A stretch of 64,000 nucleotides of DNA from Bombus terrestris (Eukaryota; Arthropoda; Insecta; Hymenoptera; Apidae), in assembly GCF_910591885.1 (NCBI RefSeq), contig NC_063278.1:1735501-1799500 (forward strand). The letters are read 5' to 3'. The position numbers and the translations under genes are program-made. Below are positions 26,516 to 38,911 of the stretch, piece after piece. The notes under the pieces are model-generated. The model was not told the origin of the DNA. It saw nothing but the letters and a program-made list of their open reading frames with translations, and did no database searches. The stretch's first letter is position 1, and every line of letters starts with the position of its first letter.

Positions 26516-28023
26516 TCAATTACTAGCGGATCTGTTGCCGCTCTCCATGGAACCTCGTCGTGCGTTGTCCGTCCTCAGGATCACTCCCTGGGCGATTCCA
26601 TATTGTTCAAATGGATCCTTCCTATAGATCATCGTTTCCTCCTTATGAATCTTATTTTTTGGAGGCGTAGATGTTCTCGCGGGTGTGGTAGTTGGACTAT
26701 CTTTCGGTGTCAGGGTCTTACTCGGCGTGGAAGATGGACTGTTTTTCGGCGAGTTTCGCAAATTCGACGTGGAACCTGTCACGGTATTATTGTTGTCCCC
26801 CGCGGCGACTGCGTTGATCCCTTGTAGCGCGTTGAAGCTCTGCATGACCAAATGAGATGCAACAGACATAGTGAGAGGGTTGGCGGATTGCGACACAAGG
26901 GGAACCGGCCCAGATTTCTCGTTTCTGGCCGCTGTCAGATTACTCGATTGATTCTCCACTCGAGCCGCTGCCATAGGCAGCATTACCATCGGTGCATTCT
27001 CTACTCGAGACATTGATTGCGCCGGGGATCGATGCTCCGCTCTCGGGGTCGAGCTCTCGCCCCGAGCCATCGACGATTGGCCGTTCGCTACCGGTACACT
27101 TGACCTCTCCATCGGTCGACCGATCGCCATGTTGGATCTGTCTGGCTGCGTCGAACCAACCAATACAGTGGCCGATTGCGTTCTTCTCGCAGACTCTGCT
27201 TCGTTTCCGTTCGACACCGGCGAGGCCGGAAACGGGGCGGTTTGCGAACGATGCCTCCTAGCAGGGATCTGCGGGCTTCTCGGCAAACTTCCATTACCGA
27301 CCATGTCTACCCGCGAGGTTCGATCCTGGAAATCTTGCGAAGGCTTTGCCAGTTCGGGAGTTCCCTCGGGTAAATTAGATTTGAACCCATTGCCACTCCT
27401 CGTTGCAAGAGTCTCGTCTTGAGAGGCGTTCAAATTGCTCACTGGTGAATTATTAATTTGTTCGTTCGCCAGTGGCTTCTGATCCTCCATGTTGGATTCG
27501 GTTTTCAGAGGTAACGCGAGAGGAAGTATCGCGTTGCCGTTTATTCCATTGGCATGGACCGCGAGGTTAGGATCGCCGTTGGGGAAACTGGCGAATCGGG
27601 CGATGGTTTCTCGTTCCTCGGCTACTTGAGGTGCAAACGGAATCTTCCTTTCGGTTGGCTGTCTTTTGATAGGCTGTCTCTTTCTAGCTGACGATGCATG
27701 CGTTCTATTTCTATGTTTCTTGGGTTCGTTCTTCACCACTGGACGAGTCTCCGGAAAGTGTCTGCCTTTCATCGAGCTCGGTTCTTCGTCTTCGTCCTCG
27801 TAGATACGAATGTCCTCGTTTAGATCCGACTCGTCTTCCTCGTACTCTTCGACTATAGCGCTCGCTTGAATCCATTCTCTGATTCGGTCCTTCTTCCTAG
27901 CTCTGTCCACCGTGGTCTCGATCCCGTACGTGGTCAGAGTGTGAAGCAGTTGATTCTTTTCCTCGAGAGAGCTGTGGAAGCTGTACATGGACGGGCAGAG
28001 CTCGTCCCTCTCGTCGGCGCCAC
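26516..28023 (-). CDS. meng: SBK/meng coding exon 6: long disordered C-terminal tail
   Basis: It encodes residues 307-808 and the stop. The acceptor is TTTGTACAG|GTGGCG. The first 60 residues are ordered-looking (SFHSSLEEKNQLLHTLTTYG), then come an acidic run, a Lys/Arg-rich run that could act as a nuclear localisation signal, and a long Ser/Asn/Pro/Thr stretch. The last 45 residues (HKEETMIYRKDPFEQYGIAQ onward) look like a short conserved motif. One exon of 1508 bp is unusually large for this gene. Confidence 0.88.
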
Positions 28024-31000
28024 CTGTACAAACGTCGAATCAACGAGGTGGATAGGAAAACGAGAGGAAGAGAAGGTCTTTAATTCGGATCGATCGTTAC
28101 CGTTCATAGCCTTCTCCGCGCCGAGTTTCGCTAACCACCTGTCCTCCAGGTATTTGTTTATCTCCAACACGCTAACGGGACGCTTCTCGGCTTTAGGGTC
28201 CAGTAATCGTTTGAACATCCTTCGTAACAGTGAGAAGAATCGATGAAAAGAAATTAGGAGTTTGATAGATGAGTAAAACAAGTTTTAGAATAAAGTGACG
28301 AGGGTAGATCGGTGGACAAAAGAAAATTTGAAACTGACATTTGTATTGTATATTACGAACATGCCCGAGTATCGTGCAGGGACAAAAAGCGAGAGTCTAA
28401 CTTCTGTGAGAATCATTTTAATAGAATATATAACGAGTTTTGTAAATTCTGTAGATTGTAATTTGGTCTACGAATAAGATTCCGTCATATCGCTACGTTT
28501 AATGATTCCGTTCACTCAGAGACAATAAACCATTTAACTCGGGGGTTGCTGGCTTGCTTTCAGTCGTACTCGTGCTTGTTTCGAAAACAAACCAAAGCTA
28601 AAATGGAAACATTTCTCGGTATTACTCTTTGCGCGACCTTAGAATATAATCCGTTGTACAGTGAATCCTGTTGCTTGTTTTAACGCGCTGAATCGATCCT
28701 GAAAACGCCACCCTTTTTATGAACTCTCCTCCCTACGTGTTTAACGAACGATTTCGGTGTACAGCAATTTATACTTTTCTTCCTATACTCCCTGTAGTCG
28801 GGTTACTATATATATCGGACTGAACTTTCTATTCGTTAAAATTGAAATCGTACCATGTAGATGCGAGTAGAATTTCTCGACGTAGGAATAATTCCTTATT
28901 GAACTAAAAAGCTCGAAATTTCGACACTTTTAAGATTATTTCATAAAAATTTCTTATGAAAATAGAAGTTTATCGGTTCCATTATGTTATTAAAATTGTT
29001 CGATTATTCGATCATTTAATTTAAATTATTTAATTACTTAATTAAACGTCTTGCGTTAATTTTTGACAGATATCAAATGTTTGAAAGCAATTAAATTGTT
29101 AGATAAAAATCTTCAAATATGATTAAACGTATGCCGGCGCCTGGTTCTCTCGAAGAAACTGACCTTTGCGCTCGTGAGCTGATCAGCTGAAATAATTTCG
29201 GTTTCTTGGCTATGTTGAGCGTCGCGTTGTGCCAGTTTTGATATCTGGTGTAGCGCGGGTCGTCCAACGCCGCCTTCTGCCACGGTAAGCATCCAGTCAG
29301 ACAGACAAATAGGACAATGCCGAACTGCCAGACATCGTGCGACGTGAGAGCTCTGAAAACGTCAAACGTAAATAAGCTGCACGCGTACGCCTGCATATTT
29401 TCTCATTCATGATCACGATTTTAACGAGCTCCAACGATCAAACATTTCCTTACTAAAATTCAATGCGAAACTATCCGATAGAACGTTTATAAATTTTTAA
29501 TAAAACAGATAAATCATGCGGAAGATTAATGGCTTGGAAATTGTTATAAAATATTATACAAATATATTTTTGAATTAGGTTTGGAAGAGCTATAAATTTT
29601 CTCTTGTCAACGATATAAAATGAACGAAACCCTGTTATTGATATCATAAAATGTAACACGCCTACGCGGTATAACGATTCATTCATCATCTTCACAAACA
29701 ATAAAAAGATGTTGCAAAAAGAATAAAAGTCACATACAAAATACGCTTTCCGCATTGTCGATCGATCAAACGTTTAAACAAAACAGAACAGATTACGTCA
29801 ACAACGAGATCATGTTCTCCCGTATAAATGTTAACCCAAATATTTCTTCTGGCCACTATTCTCGAATCAATTTCAATACACTACTTCCCAAAAGGTGTTC
29901 ATCGTTTGAGCACGTTGTTAAATCGAAGGTTTAACGTCGACTAGATTTAATATCTATTCCATCTTGCTTTTATCATAAATTCAATCCTTAATTGAATCCT
30001 AATTTAATTCGTCAATAGGTATTACGTTTATACTATCATGGGTGTAATTTTATAACAGTATTTGGTTTCTGTTCCATACGTGTTTCTGTTCTAAAAGTAG
30101 AACAATTATTGTTTGCATAGAAAATTTATGGTAATCCCAAAAATTAAAAATAACCGCGATAATTGCTAATAATGGTCAATCGTATAATTACTTGTACGTC
30201 TCGTCAGTGTCGATCTGCAATACCTCGGGTGGCGAGTATGGCAGCCACTCGTTGTGCCGACGCACCACCGTGTTCACCCTTCTGGTCTCACCGAAGTCGC
30301 ACAGTTTGATCCGCGAGAAATCGCTTCTGAACACGAGAATATTGTCGAGCTTGATGTCGCGGTGCACCAACTCGCGACTGTGAATATGATGAACCGCTGC
30401 AGCCAATTGTCTGACTACCCTTTTTGCGTGAAGCTCGCCGAGCCCAGTCTCCGTTACGTTGGACGTTAAATCTCCTGAAATGATGGGTCGTATACGGTGT
30501 AATATCGTAACTTTTATGGGAAATGTAGAGATATCAAGCTTTTTTATTGTACGAAAATTGATGTCTCTTATTCGAGTATTTTAAATTTGTATAACTCGAA
30601 ATATCGGAAAAACTTGAGCAAAGAGGCTTATTTCGAAAATGGAATCAAAGGAGAAGGAAAACAAGAATCCTGAAGAAACAAAGTACTGCTTGCAGCAAAA
30701 CAATTTCCACAGCCATGTCTTTCTCCAATGATCGAGGTTAGGTTGGGGTTAGATTGGTTGGGTTGGTTGGGTTGGTTAGGTTGATTGGTAGATGGTTCCA
30801 AATTTCTGCAGAATATGGTAAACAATTTGCAGCCAGTATTAACGATAGAACTCCTATACTCTGTGTGGAATAGGTAGTATGCATCAGCAGCGGTTACTCA
30901 GCAAACAGCAAATTAAAATTTCAAAGAGCACCAATTTATCATCTCGACGTTTCTGCTGGCCTTTATTCCCTTTTTTCCTGCATCTATCGAGATTCCTCCG

Positions 31001-34000
31001 CATCAAATATTCCATTATCCCACACATCTGAGCTCCCACAGCCCCCGAGAACAACATTTTTAAGGCGTTAATCATACATGCATGGCGCAATGGCCATCCC
31101 ACACCGTTATAAATCCACATTCGTAAAGTCGTCAAAAACTATTAGGTAGAAGCTATACACGGCTAGACATTTGATGCCGTCCCTCGTTTAAGAGTTTTAA
31201 TGGAAAAGTGAGCCAAATTTATTTCTTCCATTCCAACTATACCTTTCATAAATGAATGTTGTTCTTGAAGGATGGATCATTGTTATTACGAACGTCGAAT
31301 ATTTTATTTTATGGCAATAAACGGAGCAAAGAGCCGAGTGAAAATGTGAAACAATTTTACTTCTCGTTGGATAATTAAATTTGCGTAAGAAACGTATAGA
31401 TGACACGTAGATTTTAATATATATATATATATATATGAATTAGAATTGACCTAACCTTCCTCACCCAAAGATTTATAACAGAATATTAAAAATATTTGCT
31501 CAGTGGAAAGAATTCATATCTGGAAGCATAAAAATTTTTCTTGTAAAATTTCTCACAATATTTTCAAATTACACATTTTTTTTACTGCTTTATCGTTTTT
31601 ATCATTTTTCCTCGAAATTCCTTAAGCGTAGAGAAATCTTGGAAAGCACGATGCAAGTCGATCGATAAACGACATTCACGTGCATGGCATAAAAGGGACA
31701 CTCACCGAGAGGAGCGTACTCCTGACTGAAAACGTAGAAGCCAGCGGTCTCGAAGGCCACATCGTAGGTGGTGATGATGTTCCTGTGCGCGGCCAGGTGC
31801 AGTCCATAATGGAACTCGCGAAAGAAGTCCGAGATGCCGGTGTATGCCTTTGGCAGCGCCTTCAGTACCATTTCGGTCTGGGTGCTTCGGTGCTCGGTTA
31901 GCAGGATCTTGCCGAACCATCCTTCTCCAACAATTTGTAGAATATCGAACTCGTCGATCAAATTCACCTGTTCGGCAAAAATTCATCAAATTCAGGTGTT
32001 GTTGCTTCGAACGAGAGATGGGTGAAAGACGAATTTTATGAAGACGTAGAACAGCTACTGTTTTTGGTACAGGCGCTGCTAACGAAAATATTATCGATCA
32101 ATGTTAAAATGCTATCCATAGCTCGATATGTGGAGAGCATTGTTAAGATATCGTAACCTTGCCATGATCCTTGAATTTCTATTTCAAGTTTCCTCTCATC
32201 TTGGCAAATCTTTAACCAGATGTTTAATATAAGGTGTAATTGATTTGATAATTACCTGGTAATTAATTGATTCGTTGAAACACGAGATATTTGCAAGCAA
32301 AGAATTATATTGTACAATAGGACATTTATTAATAATGGGCTAGCAGCGTCTCTAGCTTTGCGTCGATTTTCTTCGAGTCGGTCGGAATTAAAGAGGAACG
32401 CGGGAGAAGTCTATTTCTATTTCGGAACGCGACTTGATTCTGCTATAAGATCGATGGATATCGTTTTCGAACGTCGGAAGATACCTCTTGGAAGTAGAGG
32501 ATTCCTTTTACACTGACCAGAAACTGCTCGTGGATCCATGAAGTTGCATAATTTAGTGCGATACGTTGTGAACGTCTAACTACGGGAAGTCGTAGTGCAG
32601 TCGTAAATTACTAAAACTAAAGTCACTGATAAGGATTAGATTGGATGAATGATTTTCTTTTCTTTATTTATTGCCAGTAATATTTTTGTGGAAAAAATTT
32701 CAACAGCGATGTAGAATTTAGATCGTAGATTATGAAATCTATATATATATATATATATATTTTTCTTTTAAAACGATTGTTACATTTACAATTTCATTGT
32801 AATATAGAGTTAAATAATTTTTCTTCGTATATGTATTTTAGCGATTACTCGACATTTTTCAGTTTTGGAGCAAATATAATAATATTTGAAGATTTTTATT
32901 CAGGTATGTATCTGTTTGCATATACGTTATACACACGTACATTCATAAAATATCTTCATTCGAAAACTAGCCTTTGTTTGAAACTTATTTCTTTAAAACG
33001 AACACATCATCTGTCATCGTCTACTATTTCCACGTTACAAAACCCGAGAAGCTACAAGAAACTGAGCTAACGTCGTAATTCTCGTGAACTCAAACTCCGT
33101 ATAACTTACACGAAACGTGTTCCAAAAACCTAAAAAGAAGTTGTCTCATTCACGGCGACACATATTCACCCGGTAACTTTAGAGGCAAGCGCCAACAGAG
33201 TCATAGACTTTGCCACGATGCAGTGTCGTCGGTGTTTGGTGGATACTCCGATTTTCCAAAGTTAGAGAAAGACCCTGGCAGAAATACGATTTGCCACAAA
33301 CCTCCGTAACAATGAAAACGGTGTCGGTTTATTACTCTCGAGCAGCCGCAGACAGGCTGTTCGCAAGACTCGTCGAGGTGTTAAAGGTTACAATCGCGTC
33401 GCGCACTGTCATAAAGTGGGCATTGAGCGAGAAAGTTGGTTTAGTGCCAGAAAACGGATGAGTCCGCGTTTGCTTCGTTTCGAGGTTCACTACCTTGCAT
33501 AAATATTTCGACAATAAATATTTTATGATTGAAGTTATCGCAGATGTTTAAACACAGTGGCTCGCGTAATTGAATACCCATTATGAATATATTATGAAAC
33601 ATTTTACATAACGAAATTATTTATGAATATATTTTGTATAGGGGGGGGGGTGTATGGAATATTTTGAAATTTCATTATGATCTAAATCTCAATTAGTATA
33701 AATAAAAGAACAAGAACGTCGAAGCTGGATGAGCATTGGTTCTCCGGAGACATCTAACTCGAGTGACTTTAATTGTATCTGATCGATCTATCTATCTTAG
33801 AAACGTGTCCTTCTAACTACATTCGAAAAGTTTCATAACGCATAAATATCGAACTGTTGAGTGACGTGGCCATATATATTCTTTCTTATAGTTTAAATTT
33901 AACGGAACGTCTGGTCCCAGACAAGACAGGGAAAAAAGAATTCGCGGCAAAGAGACGTTCTTCCATCTTTGAAAATATGTTAAAAGTTGCGCCAGGTGTC

Positions 34001-35364
34001 CAAATACTTTTACACGGTTGTATAAATGTTGCGCATGCAAGCTACTATTTCTGGATCTCGACAAACAATGAATGAGTGGGAACGCGTGAGTTATGATTGT
34101 TAATGCCACTTAATCTCGATGATCTTTTTGACCTATCGAACGATTTGTTGGCGTTATTTGAGGTTATGATCGCAGCTGTTGTTTTGGAGCCTGTTCGTTC
34201 CATTCGTGACTCATCGGCAGGCGAAGATCGTGGCTAAGAATGTTCGCTTTTGTTTGATGTTCGGTTAAGGAAAAACGTCAAAGAGTTTTCTTGCGTTGGT
34301 CCATAAGTAGAGTCGAATGCCAACTTCTTTATTTAGGTGTTTTATAGGAGAAATAAAAGTCAGAGGAACGAAAGCTTTGTCGATGGATTGTATCGAGCTT
34401 TTTGTCCCTCTTATTTCGAGCCTCTTATTTTCAGCTGCTATTGGGATATATCGAGTCGATGTGTTATAAAGAGCATTTGTGAATGTATGGAGTTTATTGA
34501 TATTACGGAACATGTAGGAAATATGCAGAATATATACAATCTATAACGTTTTTATCTTATTGAAAGTCCAAGATTGGACTTGCCAAAAGCATCTGCGCGT
34601 TTTCGATAATTCTATAATAGTTCTAACGTTTAAATACATCGGTCAATTTCTTAATTAGATGCAAATTTTTAGTAGATATTCGAGAACTGAAGAATTTATC
34701 TCGAACATTATGTGCAACATTTCAAAGTAAGCAAAAGCACTTGCATCGAGTTGTAACATGCAATTTCACTGTATAAATTCCCTCATAAATTCCATCAGTT
34801 TTCATTTCTGAAAAATGTTATTACCCTTGTAGATTATTTTAAAACAGAGAGTATTTCCTTCATATATGATTTTAATTTTTTAACTTCAACGAATATGATT
34901 TGATTTCAATTTGAATGGAATATGCCGTATATTACGATCTAATAATAAAAGTAATTTCCGTGATCTCCGCGATAAATATTATAAAATCGGAGACAAGAGA
35001 TTAATAATTAAATTCGATTGCAATATACGGGCAATCAGAGAAAAGTCGGTAAAAGCTCGAGTAATCGGTTCATCCATGGCACTCTAAATTTACGTTCGTC
35101 GTGTCCATCCTTCCCTTTCGATTAGACCAACAGCTTCATTCAATCTGGTCGATCGAAAAATCATATTACCTGAAAAGAGTATCAAAAGGGCTTGTGGACC
35201 GATCGCAACGAACGCGCAAACGAAGGAAAGAGGGGAAAAAAGGGTAAAAAAGGGGTTGCTCGTATCACGAGGAAGATTTGATTCGCCAATCGAGTTACCT
35301 TCTCCAGCTCGAACTCTCGTATCCTGTGAATGGATCCGCCAATGGCCTTCTTCATTAAGCTCAT
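26516..35364 (-). CDS. meng: SBK1-family (meng-po type) serine/threonine protein kinase, 6 coding exons, 808 aa
   Basis: Seen: six exons join in phase (35364-35299, 31967-31706, 30474-30192, 29352-29164, 28219-28101, 28023-26516) with GT-AG introns, giving 808 residues and a TGA stop. The start Met has an in-frame TGA six codons upstream (35382-35380). The kinase domain (about 29-295) has the Gly loop GEGWFGKI (36-43), ATP Lys58, alphaC Glu73, HRDIKLDN (147-154, catalytic Asp149), DFG (169-171), an SPPE variant of APE (190-193) and DVWQFG (210-215). All key residues are present, so it should be active. Residues 308-808 are a low-complexity Ser/Pro/Thr/Asn-rich tail with an acidic stretch (about 365-388) and a basic stretch (about 408-435). 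Known: EYAPLGDL and the HRD/DFG context match SBK1 kinases; the fly homologue meng-po is reported to act in neurons on CREB stability and memory. Inferred: orthology to meng-po; another SBK paralogue is the alternative. Confidence 0.88.
28101..28219 (-). CDS. meng: SBK/meng coding exon 5: end of the kinase domain
   Basis: It encodes residues 267-307. The acceptor is TACGAAG|GATGTT, with a weak pyrimidine tract, and the donor is AACG|GTAACG (phase 1). MFKRLLDPKAEKRPVSVLEI carries the subdomain XI arginine. The intron after it is only 77 bp. Confidence 0.85.
28220..30191 (-). other. SBK/meng introns 3 and 4
   Basis: Intron 3 (30191-29353) and intron 4 (29163-28220) flank exon 4. Both are AT-rich. 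I see no further exon or mobile element in them. Confidence 0.55.
29164..29352 (-). CDS. meng: SBK/meng coding exon 4: kinase C-lobe
   Basis: It encodes residues 204-267. The acceptor is GTTTTCAG|AGCTCT and the donor CAAAG|GTCAGT (phase 2). DVWQFGIVLFVCLTGCLPW is kinase subdomain IX. Confidence 0.9.
30192..30474 (-). CDS. meng: SBK/meng coding exon 3: catalytic loop and activation segment
   Basis: It encodes residues 110-204. The acceptor is CATTTCAG|GAGAT and the donor ACAA|GTAATT (phase 2). It holds HRDIKLDN, CDFGE and PYSPPEV. The activation segment has no Thr at the usual AMPK/LKB1 T-loop position; it reads RRHNEWLPYSPPE. Confidence 0.92.
30736..30790. repeat. GGTTG/GGTTA short tandem repeat
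   Basis: Irregular copies of GGTTG, GGTTA and TTGGG fill about 55 bases. The pattern is loosely like the insect telomeric TTAGG unit but not identical, so it is treated as an ordinary microsatellite in the intron. Confidence 0.65.
31417..31436. repeat. (TA)n microsatellite
   Basis: About ten uninterrupted TA units. Confidence 0.85.
31706..31967 (-). CDS. meng: SBK/meng coding exon 2: Gly loop, ATP lysine, alphaC helix
   Basis: It encodes residues 23-109 and the first base of Gly110. The acceptor reads CCGAACAG|GTGAAT and the donor CTCG|GTGAGT (phase 1). It carries the Gly loop, Lys58, Glu73 and the family signature YVFSQEYAPLG at the hinge. Confidence 0.9.
31968..35298 (-). other. SBK/meng intron 1 (3.3 kb)
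   Basis: No exon-like ORF was recognised. It contains a TA microsatellite (32741-32760), a ten-base G run (33641-33650) and two short motifs that look like Tc1/mariner ends (33554 and 33997). Confidence 0.6.
32741..32760. repeat. (TA)n microsatellite
   Basis: About ten uninterrupted TA units followed by a T-rich run. Confidence 0.85.
35299..35364 (-). CDS. meng: SBK/meng coding exon 1 (residues 1-22)
   Basis: It encodes MSLMKKAIGGSIHRIREFEL plus EK and ends AAG|GTAACT, phase 0. The in-frame TGA at 35382-35380 excludes an extension of this reading frame upstream within the exon. A longer ORF in another frame over the same DNA is a shadow. Confidence 0.82.
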
Positions 35365-35574
35365 TCTGACGGACGGTCGTCAATCGTGCGCCACGAACTC
35401 GAATTCGAGCCAAAAGTTGCGTTTAACTGTCCGCTGTGGTCGACGCAGATATCGCGAGGTTTACATTCTCTCGTCTCACGCTGAACACTCCTTTTTGTCA
35501 CATGTTGGTCTGTTGGTCTTGGCCTTTACGTCGATCAATCTTCGATCCTGTCGCGAAGTCGATGGATCTTACGA
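35365..35574 (-). promoter_or_regulatory. SBK/meng 5' UTR and possible start site or upstream splice acceptor
   Basis: The sequence is GC-richer than its flanks. At 35579-35574 the minus strand reads CGTTTCAG|TCGTAAG after a pyrimidine-rich run. It can be read either as an arthropod initiator (TCAGT) or as a 3' splice site of a non-coding upstream exon. The sequence alone does not decide. Confidence 0.3.
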
Positions 35575-38332
35575 CTGAAACGATTGAAATTGAAGGTTGC
35601 GTTGTTTATTTGGTAATGGATGGTTCTTTCGTTGTCGACGACTAGATTGATAGAAATCGTGGAGTTCGAATGGTAGATATGGCGCTAATATTCCGATATA
35701 CCGTTGACTTCGACGATAATTATTCTATTTAAATTTGTACAGGAATAATTAAATGAGTATAATTTAGGCGCGTCAAGATGGCTCGGATTAATCTTACGCG
35801 TCGTTCTATAACAAAACGAGAAGGATCACGTGGATATGAAGTATCGCTACTTCAACAACGCGATAAAAATCACGATGAATGGTTTTTACGAGCGTTGTGT
35901 TTTAAAACACTTGATGCAGTGGTTTGTTGCATACTTCACATTCGGTTTTTATTTTTTCTATTTTTTTAGCCGCAAGCTCTCAATCATGTCCAGTGATGGA
36001 TGGGCGAGACGTGTATTGGTTACTCGAATTGTACCAGGGAGGATTGCGTTTTCACCTCGTATTGTGAACGTGTGTAGGCTGATTATGTATTGGGGAAGGG
36101 TCATCACAGCCATAAATTCAAGTAAAAGTATAGAACTAGCGGGAAGGGTGTATAACGTGAGAATAGAAAATTATGATGTAGGATTCGTCGAAACTGATTT
36201 AACATTTCGTTTAAAAATTTCGTAGAAAAATTTTGTACGAGGTTTTGTTCCAATTATATCTTTACCAATATGCAGATATAAAGGTATGTGTGTATATGTA
36301 TATGTACATATATTACGAGATCGTGATTATTATTTCTTCGTTATTTACTTGAAATTCCGTAAATCGCATATTATTCAAAGTATCTATAATACGAGTTTAC
36401 ACATTGCAATATGATTATTTCGCCACATCGCCAATTGGCGTGGCCGCTCGTTAAAGCGTTAATTTAGAATTGTAAATGACGTCACATGATACTGTAACTA
36501 TTTACATCGTTCGCAAATTTCTGAAAGAAAGTTGCAAATTCCCGAGACATTTATCACATTGCCTTCGTCGTACAACAAAGAAAATCAAGCAAACAGGATT
36601 ACAATTCTCATTTGCCACGATACTTTAAAGAAGTTGCAATAATTTGTCCGATTAGCTCCTATTAGCTTCGCGAACGTTACGCAAACGGCTTCGAATTAGA
36701 AGCTCCATACAGTCTAGCGGCATTTTGTAACAACAAGATCCTGTTGAGAATTAAATCGTGGGCCAAAGTGCTGGCGAAGTGGTAGGGGAAAGTTTGCCAA
36801 AAGCCACTTAAACCGCGATCACGTGCTTCCGCGTAGCCGCAAAGCGAAAGCGCAAGTTTTAGATAATGCGCCCTTTGTGCGGCCGTGCAGGGTAACGACG
36901 CGTTTTCACGGAGTTACAAAGCTCGTAAGTGGCACGGCCTCCTCATGAATGAGAAGAGAAAGAGAAACGGCGATGCAGAAACAGAGAGGGAAAGAAAAAT
37001 GCGGACGGAGTAAAAAAAAGTTTGGTGAATGACGCCTTGCGTTGGGGAAGGTTCGCCTGCCACTTCGTCTCGAAGGAAAAAGATATGTACTTACTCTGAA
37101 CGCGGGCGTATCGCGTTCAGAAATCGTGAAAAGAATCGAGCTCGCGTCGTTTGATGTTCAGCTACTTCCGATGGAGAACGCGTTTTCGCGATACAGGAGC
37201 GGCGTATTCAGACCATGAAACATTCATGCCGACGCGGAGATGAGAAAAAAAAAGGTATCGATGCGGCAGAGAAAAATAACGCGGGGCGAAGCAGAGCGTC
37301 AAAGGACGTGAAAATGCGACTCGGAGGTAGACGATACCGCGCGAAGAGATATTAGACGAATCAAACTTGATTCTGGCTACCTTTCACTGGGTCCAGCGAC
37401 TTTTAGTGAAATTGGAAATATCAGGTAGCGTAGCGAAATTTGAAAAAGTTCGTAGGCGATGTGTTTTGAATCTTTCTGTCCACCGATTTCGGATTTTCTT
37501 CGTTGTTTGTCCGAATTATCTTTGTCGGATTGTCCTAATTTAATTAATCATCTTTCAGTTTTGAAAGGAATACAAGCTTTCTAATCAACTTAATATTTGG
37601 AAAAAATTAAATTAATTAATCGATAAATGACGATCAGCATAATTTAGACGAGATTTTCACGTTGAAAGAAAAATTAAGGAAGGGAAGAACGGAAGTGTTC
37701 GGAAAAGATCGTTGTTAGAGCAAAGTACACGTGCCTAGGACAGAAATAACGTCTCAGATTCCAGGCTATAATTCATAGGTGTATATTATTCGCTCGAATA
37801 AGTTATTCCTGTTTATAATTTCATGCAGGTAAGGGATATTTCTTCTTTAACGAAGGATTTAAGATCTTGTATTTGTATCGTTGCGCAAGTTGAAACATAA
37901 CGAACCGCCGCAAATCTCCGATACACACGGGATCTCTCGTCTTCGGCCAAATTACGTTAACTATATCGGCCGTATATTCACCGGATATAAAACTCTTTCG
38001 CTAGCATCTACGTCGATTCTATTTGTTATTAAGTGTAAACAATCGTCAGTTAAAAATGACAACTGTATACGTATGTGGGGAGGAGATAAGTTTATGAGAT
38101 TGGTTATCTTAATAAATGTCGGAACAAAGTAATTAGAACAAGGAAGGAAACCGCTTGTCAATGTAATTTATAATGAAATACAATTTATATCTGCGATACG
38201 AAACAGATTAATAATTCAATAATTTTCCTTAATTTTCTGATAATTTACTAATTTCTTATCTTTTAGTATAAATATAATCGTTTTTCATTAATATTAGAAA
38301 TAGATTCGAATACTTAACCCCATACCTAAGAA

Positions 38333-38911
38333 ATGCCAAGAGATCCAGGTAGAGGAAAAACACCAAAAAGTCCAAGTAGAAGAAAATACAAGACTGTCCA
38401 GGTAGAAGAAAATATCAAACGACGAGTAACCTTCGACAAAAGATTCAAGTGGCGCCTAAGCAATCACTTCTCCGCCTCTTATCGCACTTTTCCCGAGCAT
38501 AGCTCGGTTATCACTTTCCCCGACCGAATAATATGCTTCACCAAATGCTTCTTTCCCAACTTTCGACCACACGCTCGCCCTTATTCGCACTCATTCGTGC
38601 TCATTCGCACTCATTCGCATTCATTCGCATTTTTGGCACTTCGTTCCAAGAATTCGCTCAGCCAACCCGGGCTACAATTAATCCGTGAAAATGTCACCAG
38701 CACCACTACCACGCACTTATTTCTTCGCGATCAACTTCATAATGTGCTGAAATCTCATCGAAACAACCCGGAAACTTTTGTCTCTTTTGAAACACGAAAC
38801 TCGAGTTCGGTTCTTTCCGCTGCTCTAACCGTAAACGTGCCTGCCGAGATTCGTGATTTTACAGCGACTCCCGTGTACGCTGCACTCTTCGACTGTCTGC
38901 AGTATTTATAA
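38333..38911 (+). CDS. Doubtful ORF, 192 codons, unknown
   Basis: This is an ATG-started frame of 192 codons in the intergenic region, one of the longest frames outside the two kinases. Its N-terminal part is made of a 27-bp tandem repeat (PGRGKTPKSPSRRKYK) and its middle of a 10-bp repeat, whose length is not a multiple of three. No domain or family was recognised. It is most likely a chance ORF. Confidence 0.12.
   Translation: MPRDPGRGKTPKSPSRRKYKTVQVEENIKRRVTFDKRFKWRLSNHFSASYRTFPEHSSVITFPDRIICFTKCFFPNFRPHARPYSHSFVLIRTHSHSFAFLALRSKNSLSQPGLQLIRENVTSTTTTHLFLRDQLHNVLKSHRNNPETFVSFETRNSSSVLSAALTVNVPAEIRDFTATPVYAALFDCLQYL
38345..38412 (+). repeat. 27-bp tandem repeat, three copies
   Basis: CCAGGTAGAGGAAAA, CCAAGTAGAAGAAAA and CCAGGTAGAAGAAAA start at 38345, 38372 and 38398, separated by less conserved spacers. 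Confidence 0.75.
38581..38630 (+). repeat. 10-bp tandem repeat, five copies
   Basis: The unit TCATTCGCAC, with small changes, is repeated five times head to tail. Confidence 0.85.

Larger units (their letters stand above)
30475..31705 (-). other. SBK/meng intron 2 (1.2 kb)
   Basis: It holds a GGTTG-type short tandem repeat (30736-30790) and a TA microsatellite (31417-31436). Nothing coding was seen. Confidence 0.6.

Noticed and set aside
30736..30790. Interstitial telomere repeat
   Set aside because: Units are GGTTG/GGGTT, not the insect TTAGG repeat in register.
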